Source of the DNA: Blastochloris viridis
Lineage (GTDB): Bacteria > Pseudomonadota > Alphaproteobacteria > Rhizobiales > Xanthobacteraceae
Assembly (NCBI RefSeq): GCF_001402875.1
Contig: NZ_CP012946.1
Coordinates: forward strand, 1,280,001-1,344,000
DNA: 64,000 nucleotides
Direction: 5' to 3'
The notes under the pieces are model-generated. The model did not search any database. It was not told where the DNA came from and worked only from the letters and a program-made list of their open reading frames with translations. Positions 9,875-18,553 of the stretch are shown here, one piece after another. Numbering within the stretch: the stretch's first letter is position 1; the number at the start of each line of letters is the position of its first letter. The position numbers were made by a program, and so were the translations under genes.

Positions 9875-10722
9875 TGCGCAGCCTCCTTGGTATTGCCGAT
9901 GAGGGCGGAGAGATCGGTTTCGAGCTCGCCCTTCATGGCTGCTGCATAGGCCTTTGCCCGCTCGCCATGCCGCCGCCACGCCCAGACGAGGGCCAGCGTG
10001 AGCGCGACCACGCCGAGCGCGACGAGGCCGATCGTCAGCCACGAGGTCCAATCGAATGACGCCGCATCGACCTGCGTGAGGGTGCCGGTCCCGGCAGCGG
10101 TTCCGCCGCCGGCGGTCGCAGCCGCGTTGCCGCTGCGCTTGGCGCTCTTCCGGGCGCCCGACGCCTCGCGCGCGAGGCTGCCGGCGATGTCGGCCGCGCC
10201 TTGCGCTTCGAGCGCCATCTTGACGCCGATCGCCTCCATGCGGGCGTTGCGGGAAAGCCACCCGCGGCCGAAGGCCGAGAAGGTCCGCAGCGACCGATAG
10301 AAGCTCGCCCGCCGAGCACAGGCGCGCTTGACGATGCCGACCGTGTCGGCGGAGCGGCACGCGAGCGCGGCCAGCTCTTTCGGGTTTCGGGTGGAAACGC
10401 CGATGGCGGCACCCATGATCTGCGGGGCGCGGCCGGTCCCGGAATTGACCGCGATGTCGAACACGATCTGGTCGGGCCCCTTGGGCCAGGCGTCGCCGAC
10501 CATCGGGACCCAGTAGTTCCCGCGGTAGATGTCCTGCAGCTCTTCCTCGGAGATGTGGCGGACGCTTCTGTCCGGCAGACCGTGTTTCGTGCGCCAGCGC
10601 GTGTATTCCCGCTGGATGATCCCGCGCATGGTGGGACCACCCGGATCGCGCGGGTCGTTGGTCCAGCCGCCCTCTTCGCGCAGCGTGTTGGCGAGACAGC
10701 GGGGATAGTTCTCTTGCGTCAT
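9871..10722 (-). CDS. GH108-type endolysin with C-terminal membrane anchor
   Basis: A 283-residue peptidoglycan hydrolase. The N-terminal motif EGGWTNDPRDPGGPTMRG (catalytic Glu near residue 17) is the signature of glycoside hydrolase family 108 muramidases. The matching C-terminal peptidoglycan-binding part runs to about residue 180 (FDIAVNSGTGRA…). A linker then leads to one hydrophobic helix (WLTIGLVALGVVALTLALVW, about residues 230-250) and a basic tail. The C-terminal anchor is unusual for this family. It is the first gene of the left lysis cassette, just after a terminator that separates it from the tail genes. The right prophage segment uses an unrelated hydrolase. Confidence 0.85.
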   Translation of the reverse strand: MTQENYPRCLANTLREEGGWTNDPRDPGGPTMRGIIQREYTRWRTKHGLPDRSVRHISEEELQDIYRGNYWVPMVGDAWPKGPDQIVFDIAVNSGTGRAPQIMGAAIGVSTRNPKELAALACRSADTVGIVKRACARRASFYRSLRTFSAFGRGWLSRNARMEAIGVKMALEAQGAADIAGSLAREASGARKSAKRSGNAAATAGGGTAAGTGTLTQVDAASFDWTSWLTIGLVALGVVALTLALVWAWRRHGERAKAYAAAMKGELETDLSALIGNTKEAAQ

Positions 10723-10740
10723 CTGAACCCTCCAGACATG

Positions 10741-10763
10741 AAAAAGCCGCCCGGAAGGGCGGC
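10741..10763 (-). terminator. Rho-independent terminator after the tail genes
   Basis: On the minus strand gccgccc and gggcggc form a perfect stem with a short loop, followed by a run of five T. It lies downstream of the 735-residue tail gene and before the endolysin start, so it would separate structural from lysis transcription or attenuate read-through. Confidence 0.75.
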
Positions 10764-10916
10764 GTATTGGAGCGTCGGTGGTGTTCTCGTTCGGCCCAAA
10801 CGGGACGGCGAACGGTGGCGCACAGGCGGCCCGTGGGCGCGAAACGGCAGCCGAGCGCGGCAACCCACAGCCAGGGCGGCGGCGCGCCCTCTGACCGCCT
10901 GTGGCGCGGCGTGGCC

Positions 10917-13124
10917 TCAGGGTGCGGTGTAGCCCTGCGCGGCGACGTAGACGCTGGCGCCGGTCGTGATGCAGGCGAAGTTGAGCGCCGCGTTGGCGGT
11001 GGATTTCAGGGGCGACGGGAAAGCGAAGGTGTCGGCATTCGCCATGCTGGCCGGCAGCAGCAACCGCCAGATCACGGTCGAGCCGTCCTTGACCACGATC
11101 TCGGTCGCGGTGGCGTTGGTGTTCTTGAGCTGGAGGGCGGTCAGGTAGCGGCGGATGCCGGCGCCGGCCGCAGCGGCGAGCACGACGTCGGTCGTGGTGG
11201 TGACCGCCGCCCCGGTGTAGGACCAATCGGCCTCCGGGATCGAATAGGGCTTCTGGACGAGGGCCCCGATCATCGTCGCCATCAGGTGGACGAGATCGCC
11301 GGTCGCCGACATCGCCGCCTGGTTGGCGTTGGCGGCCCGCGCGCCGATGCCGACCGGATTGCCGACGGCGGCATCCTGCGCGACGCCGCCGGTCACGGTG
11401 ACGGCCGAGACGGCGTTGGTGACGAGGACTGGAGCTGCGTCCATCTGGTCGCCGCGCGCGAAGCCGCCGATCGACTCCGTGATGAGCCGGGTGAACTCCA
11501 TGACGCGGATGAAGTGGAGGCGGAAATCCGTCCGCGGCAGCACCGCGCCGCCGGCGTTGGTCACCGTGATGTCGGCACCGGTCGGCGCGGTGCCGATCGG
11601 CTCGAGGATCAGGTTGGTGCTCGCGGCCTCGCGCACCCGGTAAGGGCCGTCGACGCCGAGATCGGCGCCCGTCGTGGCATCGCGCACCCCGTGCAGATTG
11701 ACGTACTGGCCATGCTGAAGGCCGGCCCACGCCGAATTGCCGACGACGGTCAGCACATTGGCGGTGCGCGCGACCGACTGGACGATCTGGGTGACCGGCG
11801 CGGCGAATACGCCGCCGTTGACCCGGATCACGGTGCCGCCATAGGAGGTGGCAGTCGCCGCGACACCCAGGGCGACCGTGATCCTCAGCGCGTCGACCAC
11901 CGACGCCACCGCGGTCGGCGTCGCCAAATTGGCAAAGTTGGTCTGGTCGCGGATGCCGTAGACGACGATCTGGTCGCCGGTGGTGAGATCGTGCGGCTGG
12001 TCGAAGGTGATCGTGGTCGTCGTGGTGCCGGTCTTTGCGGCGGAGACGATCTTGCCCGCGGGCCGAGAGGCCGATCGGTGGTTCTTGGCCCGGAACCGGA
12101 GCTTGTAGTCGCGGGCCGGGTTCGGGACGACCTGGGTGCGCTTGAACAGCGCCGAGAGCGCGGCGACGCTGTCGATCGGCGAGGCGCTGAACGTCACCTT
12201 TTCGAGCTGCGGCAGGATCTCAAAGAGGCCGGCCGGGGCGAAGGCATAGGCGCCGGCGGCCGTCACCAGCTGCGTTGCGGCGGTCGACACCGTGAACGCC
12301 GCAGCATGGTTGCCGGCGATTGTGCCGGACGGCAGCGCGTCGCCGCCTTCGGAGCGCACATAATAGCTCTCGCTGGTCGCGGTCGCGCCCTCGAACACCA
12401 GGCTCGACCCGTTGCGGGCATAGCCGATCGGATCGGCCTTCAGCACGAAGCCGGCTGCAAACGGCCCAGCGGTCACCGACGGCAGAGCGCCCTGCGGTCC
12501 GGCGGTCGCGGTGAATGTGGTTGGCGTCGGCGTGGTCGCGATCGTGACGACGGCATAGTTCAGGCGGCTGTCGGAGACGCCATAGGTCGAGACCTTCTCG
12601 CCGATCTTCAACCCGTGAGGCGTGCCGGTCGTGACCGAGAGCGTCGTCGTTGCCTGGGAGATCGCGGCGATGGCAACGGGCGAGGCCGGGACCAGAGGCA
12701 CCGCACCCGGCCAATCATCGGTCGAGACGAGTTCGAACGAGAACTCCTGCCCGTTGATCCGCTGCGACATCGAAATACCAGCTGCGACACGGACCGGCAT
12801 GACGAAGCGGTCGAGCGTCTCGATGATCGTCTCGGTGCCGTCCGCGAGCGGGTCCTTCGAGACCACGAGATAGCTCGCGCCGGCGACGTTGCCGTCGACC
12901 TGGACGATGTCGCCACCTACGATCTGCACCGCATTCCAGCGGTCCGTCGTGTCGAAGGCCTCGAAGGCGTCGCGGAACTTGGTCGGCGCCCCCAGGATGC
13001 TGACCATCGGTGCGATGCGTCCCTCCTGATCCTGGATCGCTGCGCCGCGGACGTAGCCGGCCGTTCCGCCGGGCACGTCGGGGGTGCTCCCCGGCGCGCT
13101 CGGCCAGAGCAGTTCCTTGGTCAT
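10917..13124 (-). CDS. Phage structural protein of unknown family (copy A)
   Basis: A 735-residue protein, near-identical to the product of 53119-55326. It is rich in Thr, Val and Gly, with repeated beta-strand-like segments of the type (TTTTITFDQPHDLTTGDQIVVYG) that recur several times. This suggests tandem beta domains of a tail fibre or baseplate spike. It lies downstream of a DUF2793 gene and the GTA TIM-barrel host-interaction gene, so a distal tail role is likely. No catalytic motif was seen. I do not recognise the family. Confidence 0.75.
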   Translation of the reverse strand: MTKELLWPSAPGSTPDVPGGTAGYVRGAAIQDQEGRIAPMVSILGAPTKFRDAFEAFDTTDRWNAVQIVGGDIVQVDGNVAGASYLVVSKDPLADGTETIIETLDRFVMPVRVAAGISMSQRINGQEFSFELVSTDDWPGAVPLVPASPVAIAAISQATTTLSVTTGTPHGLKIGEKVSTYGVSDSRLNYAVVTIATTPTPTTFTATAGPQGALPSVTAGPFAAGFVLKADPIGYARNGSSLVFEGATATSESYYVRSEGGDALPSGTIAGNHAAAFTVSTAATQLVTAAGAYAFAPAGLFEILPQLEKVTFSASPIDSVAALSALFKRTQVVPNPARDYKLRFRAKNHRSASRPAGKIVSAAKTGTTTTTITFDQPHDLTTGDQIVVYGIRDQTNFANLATPTAVASVVDALRITVALGVAATATSYGGTVIRVNGGVFAAPVTQIVQSVARTANVLTVVGNSAWAGLQHGQYVNLHGVRDATTGADLGVDGPYRVREAASTNLILEPIGTAPTGADITVTNAGGAVLPRTDFRLHFIRVMEFTRLITESIGGFARGDQMDAAPVLVTNAVSAVTVTGGVAQDAAVGNPVGIGARAANANQAAMSATGDLVHLMATMIGALVQKPYSIPEADWSYTGAAVTTTTDVVLAAAAGAGIRRYLTALQLKNTNATATEIVVKDGSTVIWRLLLPASMANADTFAFPSPLKSTANAALNFACITTGASVYVAAQGYTAP

Positions 13125-13154
13125 GATGGTCTCCGGTGATCAGAGTTCAGGGGA

Positions 13155-13856
13155 TCAGCTGCTCGGCGCGGCGAAGGCGAGCGCGTAGAGCACGATGCGG
13201 ACTTTGCCGCCGGTGAAGTTGCCGCCGGCCGCGGTCACGCGGATCGGCGTCGCGGCGTAGAAGGCGGTGGGGCCGATGACGCCGATATTGGTGGACCCGA
13301 GCGCAATCCCGAGCGATCCGCCGAACTGGCTGGTGTTGCCGACGACGCCGACCGAATAGGAGGTGGCGCCGGTGATGCCTTGCGTGGTGCGGGAGGCGAC
13401 GCCGAGCACGATCATGCGGTCGGCGATGATGGCTGGCGCGGTGGTCTCGACATAGGCGCCGGTCAGCGTCAGTTCCTGCTCAACGGCGACGAGCCGGATC
13501 GCGCCGCCGTTCGCTGTCCCGACGATCCGATCGCGCCAGGCGCCATCGGTCCAGACCAGGGTGAGCCGTTCGTCTTCGACATGGACAGTCCAGCCGGGCT
13601 TCGGCGCGAGGAATGTCCAGGCGCCACCGATCCAGGCGGCGATCTGGGTGGCCTTGCCCGACCAGGCGCCGGTCGGGCTCGCACCGATGATCCAGCGCTC
13701 GCCCTCCGCCGGACTGCCGGGTGGCGTGGCGAGCGACCGGCTCTTCACCGCGGGCATCACCAGTGCGTCGAGGAGCGCCAGCCCCTCATTGACGGTGACG
13801 TGCTTCTGCGCCTGGTCGGCCGCAAGTTGCGGCAGACCGAGATTGGTCGTCGGCAT
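13155..13856 (-). CDS. DUF2793-containing tail fibre protein (copy A)
   Basis: A 233-residue protein. The first about 110 residues (TTNLGLPQLAADQAQKHVTV, then ALLDALVMPAVKSR and GERWIIG) are the hallmark of DUF2793, a domain of alphaproteobacterial phage and GTA tail proteins. The C-terminal half is Thr/Gly-rich and probably a small beta domain exposed for receptor contact. It differs from copy B at only a few residues. It lies between the large TIM-barrel protein and the 735-residue protein in one leftward transcription unit. Confidence 0.88.
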   Translation of the reverse strand: MPTTNLGLPQLAADQAQKHVTVNEGLALLDALVMPAVKSRSLATPPGSPAEGERWIIGASPTGAWSGKATQIAAWIGGAWTFLAPKPGWTVHVEDERLTLVWTDGAWRDRIVGTANGGAIRLVAVEQELTLTGAYVETTAPAIIADRMIVLGVASRTTQGITGATSYSVGVVGNTSQFGGSLGIALGSTNIGVIGPTAFYAATPIRVTAAGGNFTGGKVRIVLYALAFAAPSS

Positions 13857-13889
13857 GGCTGATCCTTAAGGTGTGAGATCGTGCGCCGG

Positions 13890-16800
13890 TCAGAGCGCCG
13901 ATGTGATCTCGGTCGGCTGGCCCGCGCCGTAGACGCGAGAGACCTGGGCGACGCGCCATTTGAGCGCCGCAGGCTGCGATCCGAAGTCGGCGGCCTGCTG
14001 GGCCGCGGTATAGACGAGACTTGGCGCGCCAACCCGCGTCGTGCGCACGACGGCCTCACCGTTCAGAATCATGACGTCGTAGTCCTCGGCCTCTTCGCCG
14101 AGCGGCACCTCGGCGAACCAGGCATCGCCACTGACGCGGCTGCGGCGGATCCAGGAGAGCCGCACGTCGCCGGAGGTCTCACGCCCAGCCTTGAGATGCA
14201 CCGGCGCGAAGGGCTTGAGGCCCCATCCCCCATTTGTGAAGCTGAGCGCGACGGCATGCTCGCCGGCCGGGCCCTCCGGCACCGGCGCGCCTTTGTAGGC
14301 GGTCGCGATCCCAAGCCGCGCGACCGAGAAGGCCGGGCGCACCTGCCGGGCCGGATCAAGCAGCACGAACCGAGTTCCGGCCGGGTGCACGGCGACCTCG
14401 TGCTCGGTGCCACGCTGGCCGCGCAGGAGACGCGACAGGCGATAGCGGCCGGACGCGATCAACTCGGCGGTGGCGAACTGGATCACCTCATCGCCGATCA
14501 GCGCGGCGGTGGCGCCGGCCAGAATGCGCTCGTCTGGCAGAGATTGCAGCGTGCCATGGTCGAGCTGGACCTCGACGCTGTTGCCGCGGTCCCAGGTCCA
14601 GACCGGCCCGGGCGGGAGCACTGTTACCGTCGCGCCCATGGTCGAGGCCAGCGTCGCGACCGCCGCGGTGGTGTAGTCGAGCCCGTCCGCAGTCGGCTGG
14701 AACAGGCTGGCGCCACGGAACCGGCCGCCGCCGATCGGGCACGCCGCCATATAGAACGATGCCGCCGACGCGTCGTGCGCATCGATGATGATCGGCATGT
14801 CGAGCAGTTCGATCTTGACCGGCGGCACGGGGTCGGCCGCAACCGGCGACATGCCGCCCGAGCCGGTCGGCGCGGTGACATAGTCCGGATTGCCGCCGTC
14901 GGTCGCCTGGCCGCGCACCAGCACGAGGCCGGGCTTGCCGTAGGTGACCGACGTCACGCGGTATCGCCGCAGCACGCCATCGATCGGCATCTCGATGAGG
15001 TCGGTCGGGTCGAGCTTGAGCCATCGGGTCGGCAGCCGGAGGTCGATCGCCTCACGGCCCTGCCACATTTCGCGGAGCGCCCGCTGGCCGATGGTCTGCG
15101 CCTGTTCGACCGAGAGCACGATCGGCAGCGAGAAGGTGGTCACGCTGTCGGAGCGGCCGACCTGCTTGCGGATCGTGACGGTCGAGGACTGGTAGTCGCG
15201 GTTCTCATCAATATGCACGACATCGACGGCGATCGGCAGCTCGGTGTCCTGGGTCCGCTCGACCTTGATCTTTGATCGGTCGCTGCCGCTGTCGGAGGCC
15301 CCAAGATCCTCGCCGTCGACCGTGACCACCGGCCCGCCGCCACGCTTGACGAAGACGAGCTTGCCGTCGCGCTCGACGCAGTCGAAGAAATGCGCGGTCT
15401 GCAGCACCGCGATCATGTCGCGGATCGACTTGCGCTCGGTTACCACATAGCCGACCACCTCGTCGTCGAGCGCCGAGGCGTCGTACTCACCTGGGGCAAG
15501 TCCCGCGCGCAGGCACAGATCGGCAACGATGTCGGAGAGGCGCATGTTGCCGATCTTCCCGTTGATCCAGTGGCCGAGCCGGAAGTTCACACCGTCGCTC
15601 CACACGTTCGAGAGCGTCGGGAACCAGGGATAGGGCCGCGCGTCCCAACACCACACGAAGCGCCGGCCGACCATCGGCCCGCCATAGAGCGGCGATGTCG
15701 GATTGTTGGCCGGGTCGCGCCAGTAGTCCTCGGTCGCCTCGATCGCCGTGCGCTGGACGACGCGGTCGACCGCACCGGTCGAATAATAGGGAGCAAAGCT
15801 CTCGGCCGATTTCGGGTCGATGAAGACGTTGGGCTGGTTCGTCGCGCAGTTCACCGTCGGGATGCCGTACTCGGCGAACCAGATCGGCTTCGATTGCGGC
15901 ACCCAGGCGGTCGGCGGACCACTCGGGGTGCCGTTCACGCGCGGGACGTGCTCCGTCTCCCACCACGAGCGCAGATCCTTGAGCGCCCAGAAGCGATCGG
16001 CGATCGGAGATCGCTGCGGGTCGAAGCCGCGCCGCGCAAGATCGCGATCGGCAGCGCTGGCATAGTAATAGTCGATCAGTTCGCCGCCCGCCCAGCCGGC
16101 GCGGACTGTTGCAACATCATGCACCGCGCGCGGCGCATCGGTCAGCGGGAAATAGGCGTCGATCCCGATGACATCGATGTTGGGATCGGCCCACAGCGCA
16201 TCGAGCGGGAAGTCCACCGTGGCGCCGCCGCGGTCGTGGTAGCGGTATTCGTCCCAGTTCGCGGCATAGGTGACGATGGAGGTGCTGCCGAGCCGGGTCT
16301 TGGCTTCGGCCGCGATCTGCCGCCAGTACGGCACGGCCGGATAGGTGCCGCCGGCATCAAAGATGCGGTTGAGCGCGACCATCTCCGAGCCGATGACGAA
16401 GCCGTCGACACCGCCGGCCTCTTCGCACAGCGTCAGGCAATGGCGGATGAACCGCAGATAGCCGTCCGGGCGGGTGAAGAACCCCGGCACGTCGGCCGCC
16501 GCCCCGGTGATACGACCGCGCCACGGGAACGGCGCCGGATCGGGCGGCGGAATGTCCATCATGATGAAGGGATAGAACAGAACCTTCAGCCCGCGCGCCT
16601 TGAGGTGCTGGGTGGCGCGCACCATCGCGCCATCATCGATGGTGCCGCCATACGACAGGCCGGACGAGCCGTCCGGCCGCGTGTAGGACGACACCGTCGG
16701 CCAGTGCGGCGTGCCGGACACGGCACCGTTCAGGAGATAGAGCGGCCGGCCGATGCCGGCGACGCTCCAGACATGCGGGCGGCTTTCGGGCACCTGGTCG

Positions 16801-17765
16801 ACATAGACGCCGACTTCGCATTCGGGCCGCAGCGCGCAGGTTGCGACATCGAGCGAGGTGCCGAACCAGGCATAGACCAGCGCGACCCATTCGACGTTCG
16901 GCAGTTCGCGCTTGAGATTGTCGATCGCCACCGCGAAGTCGGCCCGCTTTGAGCCGGCATGGACGTTGATCGCGGCCTTGAAGCCGGTGCCGGCGCCGTG
17001 CCGGTTCGAGAACACGATGTCCGGGTCATAGGCGAATTCGCCCGACGCCGGGATCAGGCAGATGCTCTCGACGAGATGGCGCGCATCCGGGGTGCCCGCC
17101 GGTGACCCGCGGAACACCTCGACCTCGAAATTGGGAAAGCGGTTGCCGAACGCCGTGAGATAGAGGTTCTCCAGCACGACATAGGCGGTGCCGCGGAAGG
17201 CCGGCGTGCGGCTCGCACCTTCGACGGCCTGGATCAGCGGGTCGGGCTGCTGCGCCTCATCGCCGTAATAGATGCGGACTTCATCCACGTCATCGGTGTT
17301 GACCGGCTGGCCATCGACCCAGATGCGATAGACCGAGGTCAGCGGCCCCTCGCTCAAGCCCAGCGCGACGTCGGCATAGTAGTGATAGCTCGTGGTGGTG
17401 ACCACCGTCTGGCTGCCGCCACCCCCGCCGCCAAACCCACCCTTGCTGCCGTCACCGCCGCCGCCGGTGGTTTCCGTCGTCGTGCGCACCTCCTCGCGGA
17501 TGCCGCGCGCCCAGATGATGTTGGCCGGGATGCGCCCGCGGCCATAGACCTTGGGCCGCACCTGGCCGTAGGCGGAGCCGGACAGGCGGACGTCGGTGAT
17601 CTTGCCATTCTCGACCGTCCGCCGATCGGTTTGCGGCCCGAACAGCTGCTGATTGATGAGCCCGCCGATGGCCGCGCCGAACAGCGCGCCGAGCCCCTGG
17701 CCAAGGCCTCCGCCGACCGCCTGGCCGACCGCGCTGCCGGCAATCGTCAGAACGAGCTGGGCCAT
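13890..17765 (-). CDS. GTA TIM-barrel-like tail/host-specificity protein (copy A)
   Basis: A 1291-residue megatron-like tail-tip protein of the type encoded by RcGTA gene 15. The N-terminal about 215 residues contain a Gly-rich loop and a tail-tip attachment domain. The middle (about residues 400-750) is the GTA TIM-barrel-like domain (PFIMMDIPPPDPAPFPW, FVIGSEMVALNRI, WDEYRYHDRGG). The part from about 780 to 1000 resembles the phage-tail_3 domain, and the C-terminus is beta-rich. It probably forms the baseplate hub and contacts the host. Copy B has 1289 residues; the length difference is in the Gly-rich loop. The start overlaps the stop of the 214-residue gene by one base. Confidence 0.92.
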   Translation of the reverse strand: MAQLVLTIAGSAVGQAVGGGLGQGLGALFGAAIGGLINQQLFGPQTDRRTVENGKITDVRLSGSAYGQVRPKVYGRGRIPANIIWARGIREEVRTTTETTGGGGDGSKGGFGGGGGGSQTVVTTTSYHYYADVALGLSEGPLTSVYRIWVDGQPVNTDDVDEVRIYYGDEAQQPDPLIQAVEGASRTPAFRGTAYVVLENLYLTAFGNRFPNFEVEVFRGSPAGTPDARHLVESICLIPASGEFAYDPDIVFSNRHGAGTGFKAAINVHAGSKRADFAVAIDNLKRELPNVEWVALVYAWFGTSLDVATCALRPECEVGVYVDQVPESRPHVWSVAGIGRPLYLLNGAVSGTPHWPTVSSYTRPDGSSGLSYGGTIDDGAMVRATQHLKARGLKVLFYPFIMMDIPPPDPAPFPWRGRITGAAADVPGFFTRPDGYLRFIRHCLTLCEEAGGVDGFVIGSEMVALNRIFDAGGTYPAVPYWRQIAAEAKTRLGSTSIVTYAANWDEYRYHDRGGATVDFPLDALWADPNIDVIGIDAYFPLTDAPRAVHDVATVRAGWAGGELIDYYYASAADRDLARRGFDPQRSPIADRFWALKDLRSWWETEHVPRVNGTPSGPPTAWVPQSKPIWFAEYGIPTVNCATNQPNVFIDPKSAESFAPYYSTGAVDRVVQRTAIEATEDYWRDPANNPTSPLYGGPMVGRRFVWCWDARPYPWFPTLSNVWSDGVNFRLGHWINGKIGNMRLSDIVADLCLRAGLAPGEYDASALDDEVVGYVVTERKSIRDMIAVLQTAHFFDCVERDGKLVFVKRGGGPVVTVDGEDLGASDSGSDRSKIKVERTQDTELPIAVDVVHIDENRDYQSSTVTIRKQVGRSDSVTTFSLPIVLSVEQAQTIGQRALREMWQGREAIDLRLPTRWLKLDPTDLIEMPIDGVLRRYRVTSVTYGKPGLVLVRGQATDGGNPDYVTAPTGSGGMSPVAADPVPPVKIELLDMPIIIDAHDASAASFYMAACPIGGGRFRGASLFQPTADGLDYTTAAVATLASTMGATVTVLPPGPVWTWDRGNSVEVQLDHGTLQSLPDERILAGATAALIGDEVIQFATAELIASGRYRLSRLLRGQRGTEHEVAVHPAGTRFVLLDPARQVRPAFSVARLGIATAYKGAPVPEGPAGEHAVALSFTNGGWGLKPFAPVHLKAGRETSGDVRLSWIRRSRVSGDAWFAEVPLGEEAEDYDVMILNGEAVVRTTRVGAPSLVYTAAQQAADFGSQPAALKWRVAQVSRVYGAGQPTEITSAL

Positions 17766-18409
17766 CAGGTCACCACTTCAAACGAAAGCTGCGGCAGGCG
17801 GTTGCCGTAGGGCGTGATGTGCAAGCGCTCCAACACGACATAGGCAAGCCCGCGATAGGCCGGCGTGTTCGCCGCCCCCTCGACAGCCTGGATCAGCGGA
17901 TCGGCGCCTTGCGTCTGCGATCCGGGATAGATCCGCATGTCGCCGACATGAGCGGGGTCGAGCGCATTGCCGTCCGCGAAGGTCCGCGGCACGGAGGCGA
18001 TCGGCCCCTGGCAGAGCCCGATCGCGACGTCGCAATAGTAGTGGTACTCGACCGTTGTCCGGGTCGATCCGCCGCCTCCGCCGCCACCACCTTTGCCGCC
18101 ACCGCCACCGACCGTCTCGGTCGTGGTGCGCGTCTCCTCGTGGAAGCCGCGCATCCAGATGACGTTCGAGGCGAGGCGTCCCTTGCCGTAGAGCGCCGGG
18201 ATCACGCTGCCATAGCTCGACGATTGGGCGCGCAGGTCCTGCAGCCGCGCGCCATAGACGGTCTGGTCGGGCGTGCCCGAGCCGAAGAGCTGCTGGTCGA
18301 TGATGCCGCCGACATAGGCGCCGACCGCGCCGCCAATGGCGCTGCCGATGCCGGGCAGCAGCATGTTGCCGAGCACCATGCCGCCGATGCTGAGGGCGAG
18401 ACGGGCCAT
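17765..18409 (-). CDS. Tail protein paralogous to the N-terminus of its neighbour (copy A)
   Basis: A 214-residue protein that resembles the first about 215 residues of the next gene's product: both start with a glycine-zipper-like hydrophobic segment and share QQLFG, then Y/KGRL-IIW, a Gly-rich loop, YHYYxDVA, and DPLIQAVEGA-xTPA-RG. It is probably a second tail-tip subunit that arose by partial gene duplication. It is the most upstream gene left in this prophage segment. In copy B a complete NlpC/P60 gene precedes it, whereas here phage sequence stops at the start codon and no ribosome-binding site of phage origin is left. Confidence 0.82.
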   Translation of the reverse strand: MARLALSIGGMVLGNMLLPGIGSAIGGAVGAYVGGIIDQQLFGSGTPDQTVYGARLQDLRAQSSSYGSVIPALYGKGRLASNVIWMRGFHEETRTTTETVGGGGGKGGGGGGGGSTRTTVEYHYYCDVAIGLCQGPIASVPRTFADGNALDPAHVGDMRIYPGSQTQGADPLIQAVEGAANTPAYRGLAYVVLERLHITPYGNRLPQLSFEVVT

Positions 18410-18553
18410 TATCCGCTAACCACCGTTTTCACAACCGACCAAACAACTCTGAGAGGGTCAGGCTCCCTCGCATCTCGTGCGCTCTGCCAGCCAAGCTGGC
18501 ATGCTCCGAAGCGGGCCGAGCACCAACGGTTGGGTCGGGGAAAGCTGAGATGG
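18410..18553. other. Junction sequence between prophage segment and island
   Basis: This short non-coding stretch directly follows the break in phage homology at 18409. It contains a 7-bp inverted repeat (tgccagc/gctggca, 18485-18501) with no T tract. No att-like repeat matching another place in the window was found by eye. Confidence 0.4.

Larger units (their letters stand above)
10917..18409. repeat. Long direct repeat, copy A (tail module)
   Basis: About 7.5 kb covering four tail genes is repeated in the same orientation at 53119-60605. The offset is 42202 bp for the first three genes and 42196 bp at the far end; the 6-bp change falls in a Gly-rich loop of the large tail protein. Similarity starts at the 3' end of the 735-residue gene and ends at the start codon of the 214-residue gene (18409 / 60605), beyond which the two flanks are unrelated. 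Confidence 0.9.

Noticed and set aside
10767..13139. A 790-codon rightward open frame opposite the tail gene, and its equivalent at 52948-55341
   Set aside because: It is an antisense shadow of the GC-rich 735-residue gene, rich in Arg/Gly/Asp with no domain. The opposite strand is clearly coding.
8952..18409. A true gene transfer agent cluster
   Set aside because: Tail proteins resemble GTA proteins, but the duplication, different lysis cassettes, GH108 lysin and neighbouring mobile elements fit siphoviral prophage remnants better. No GTA head genes are visible in the window.
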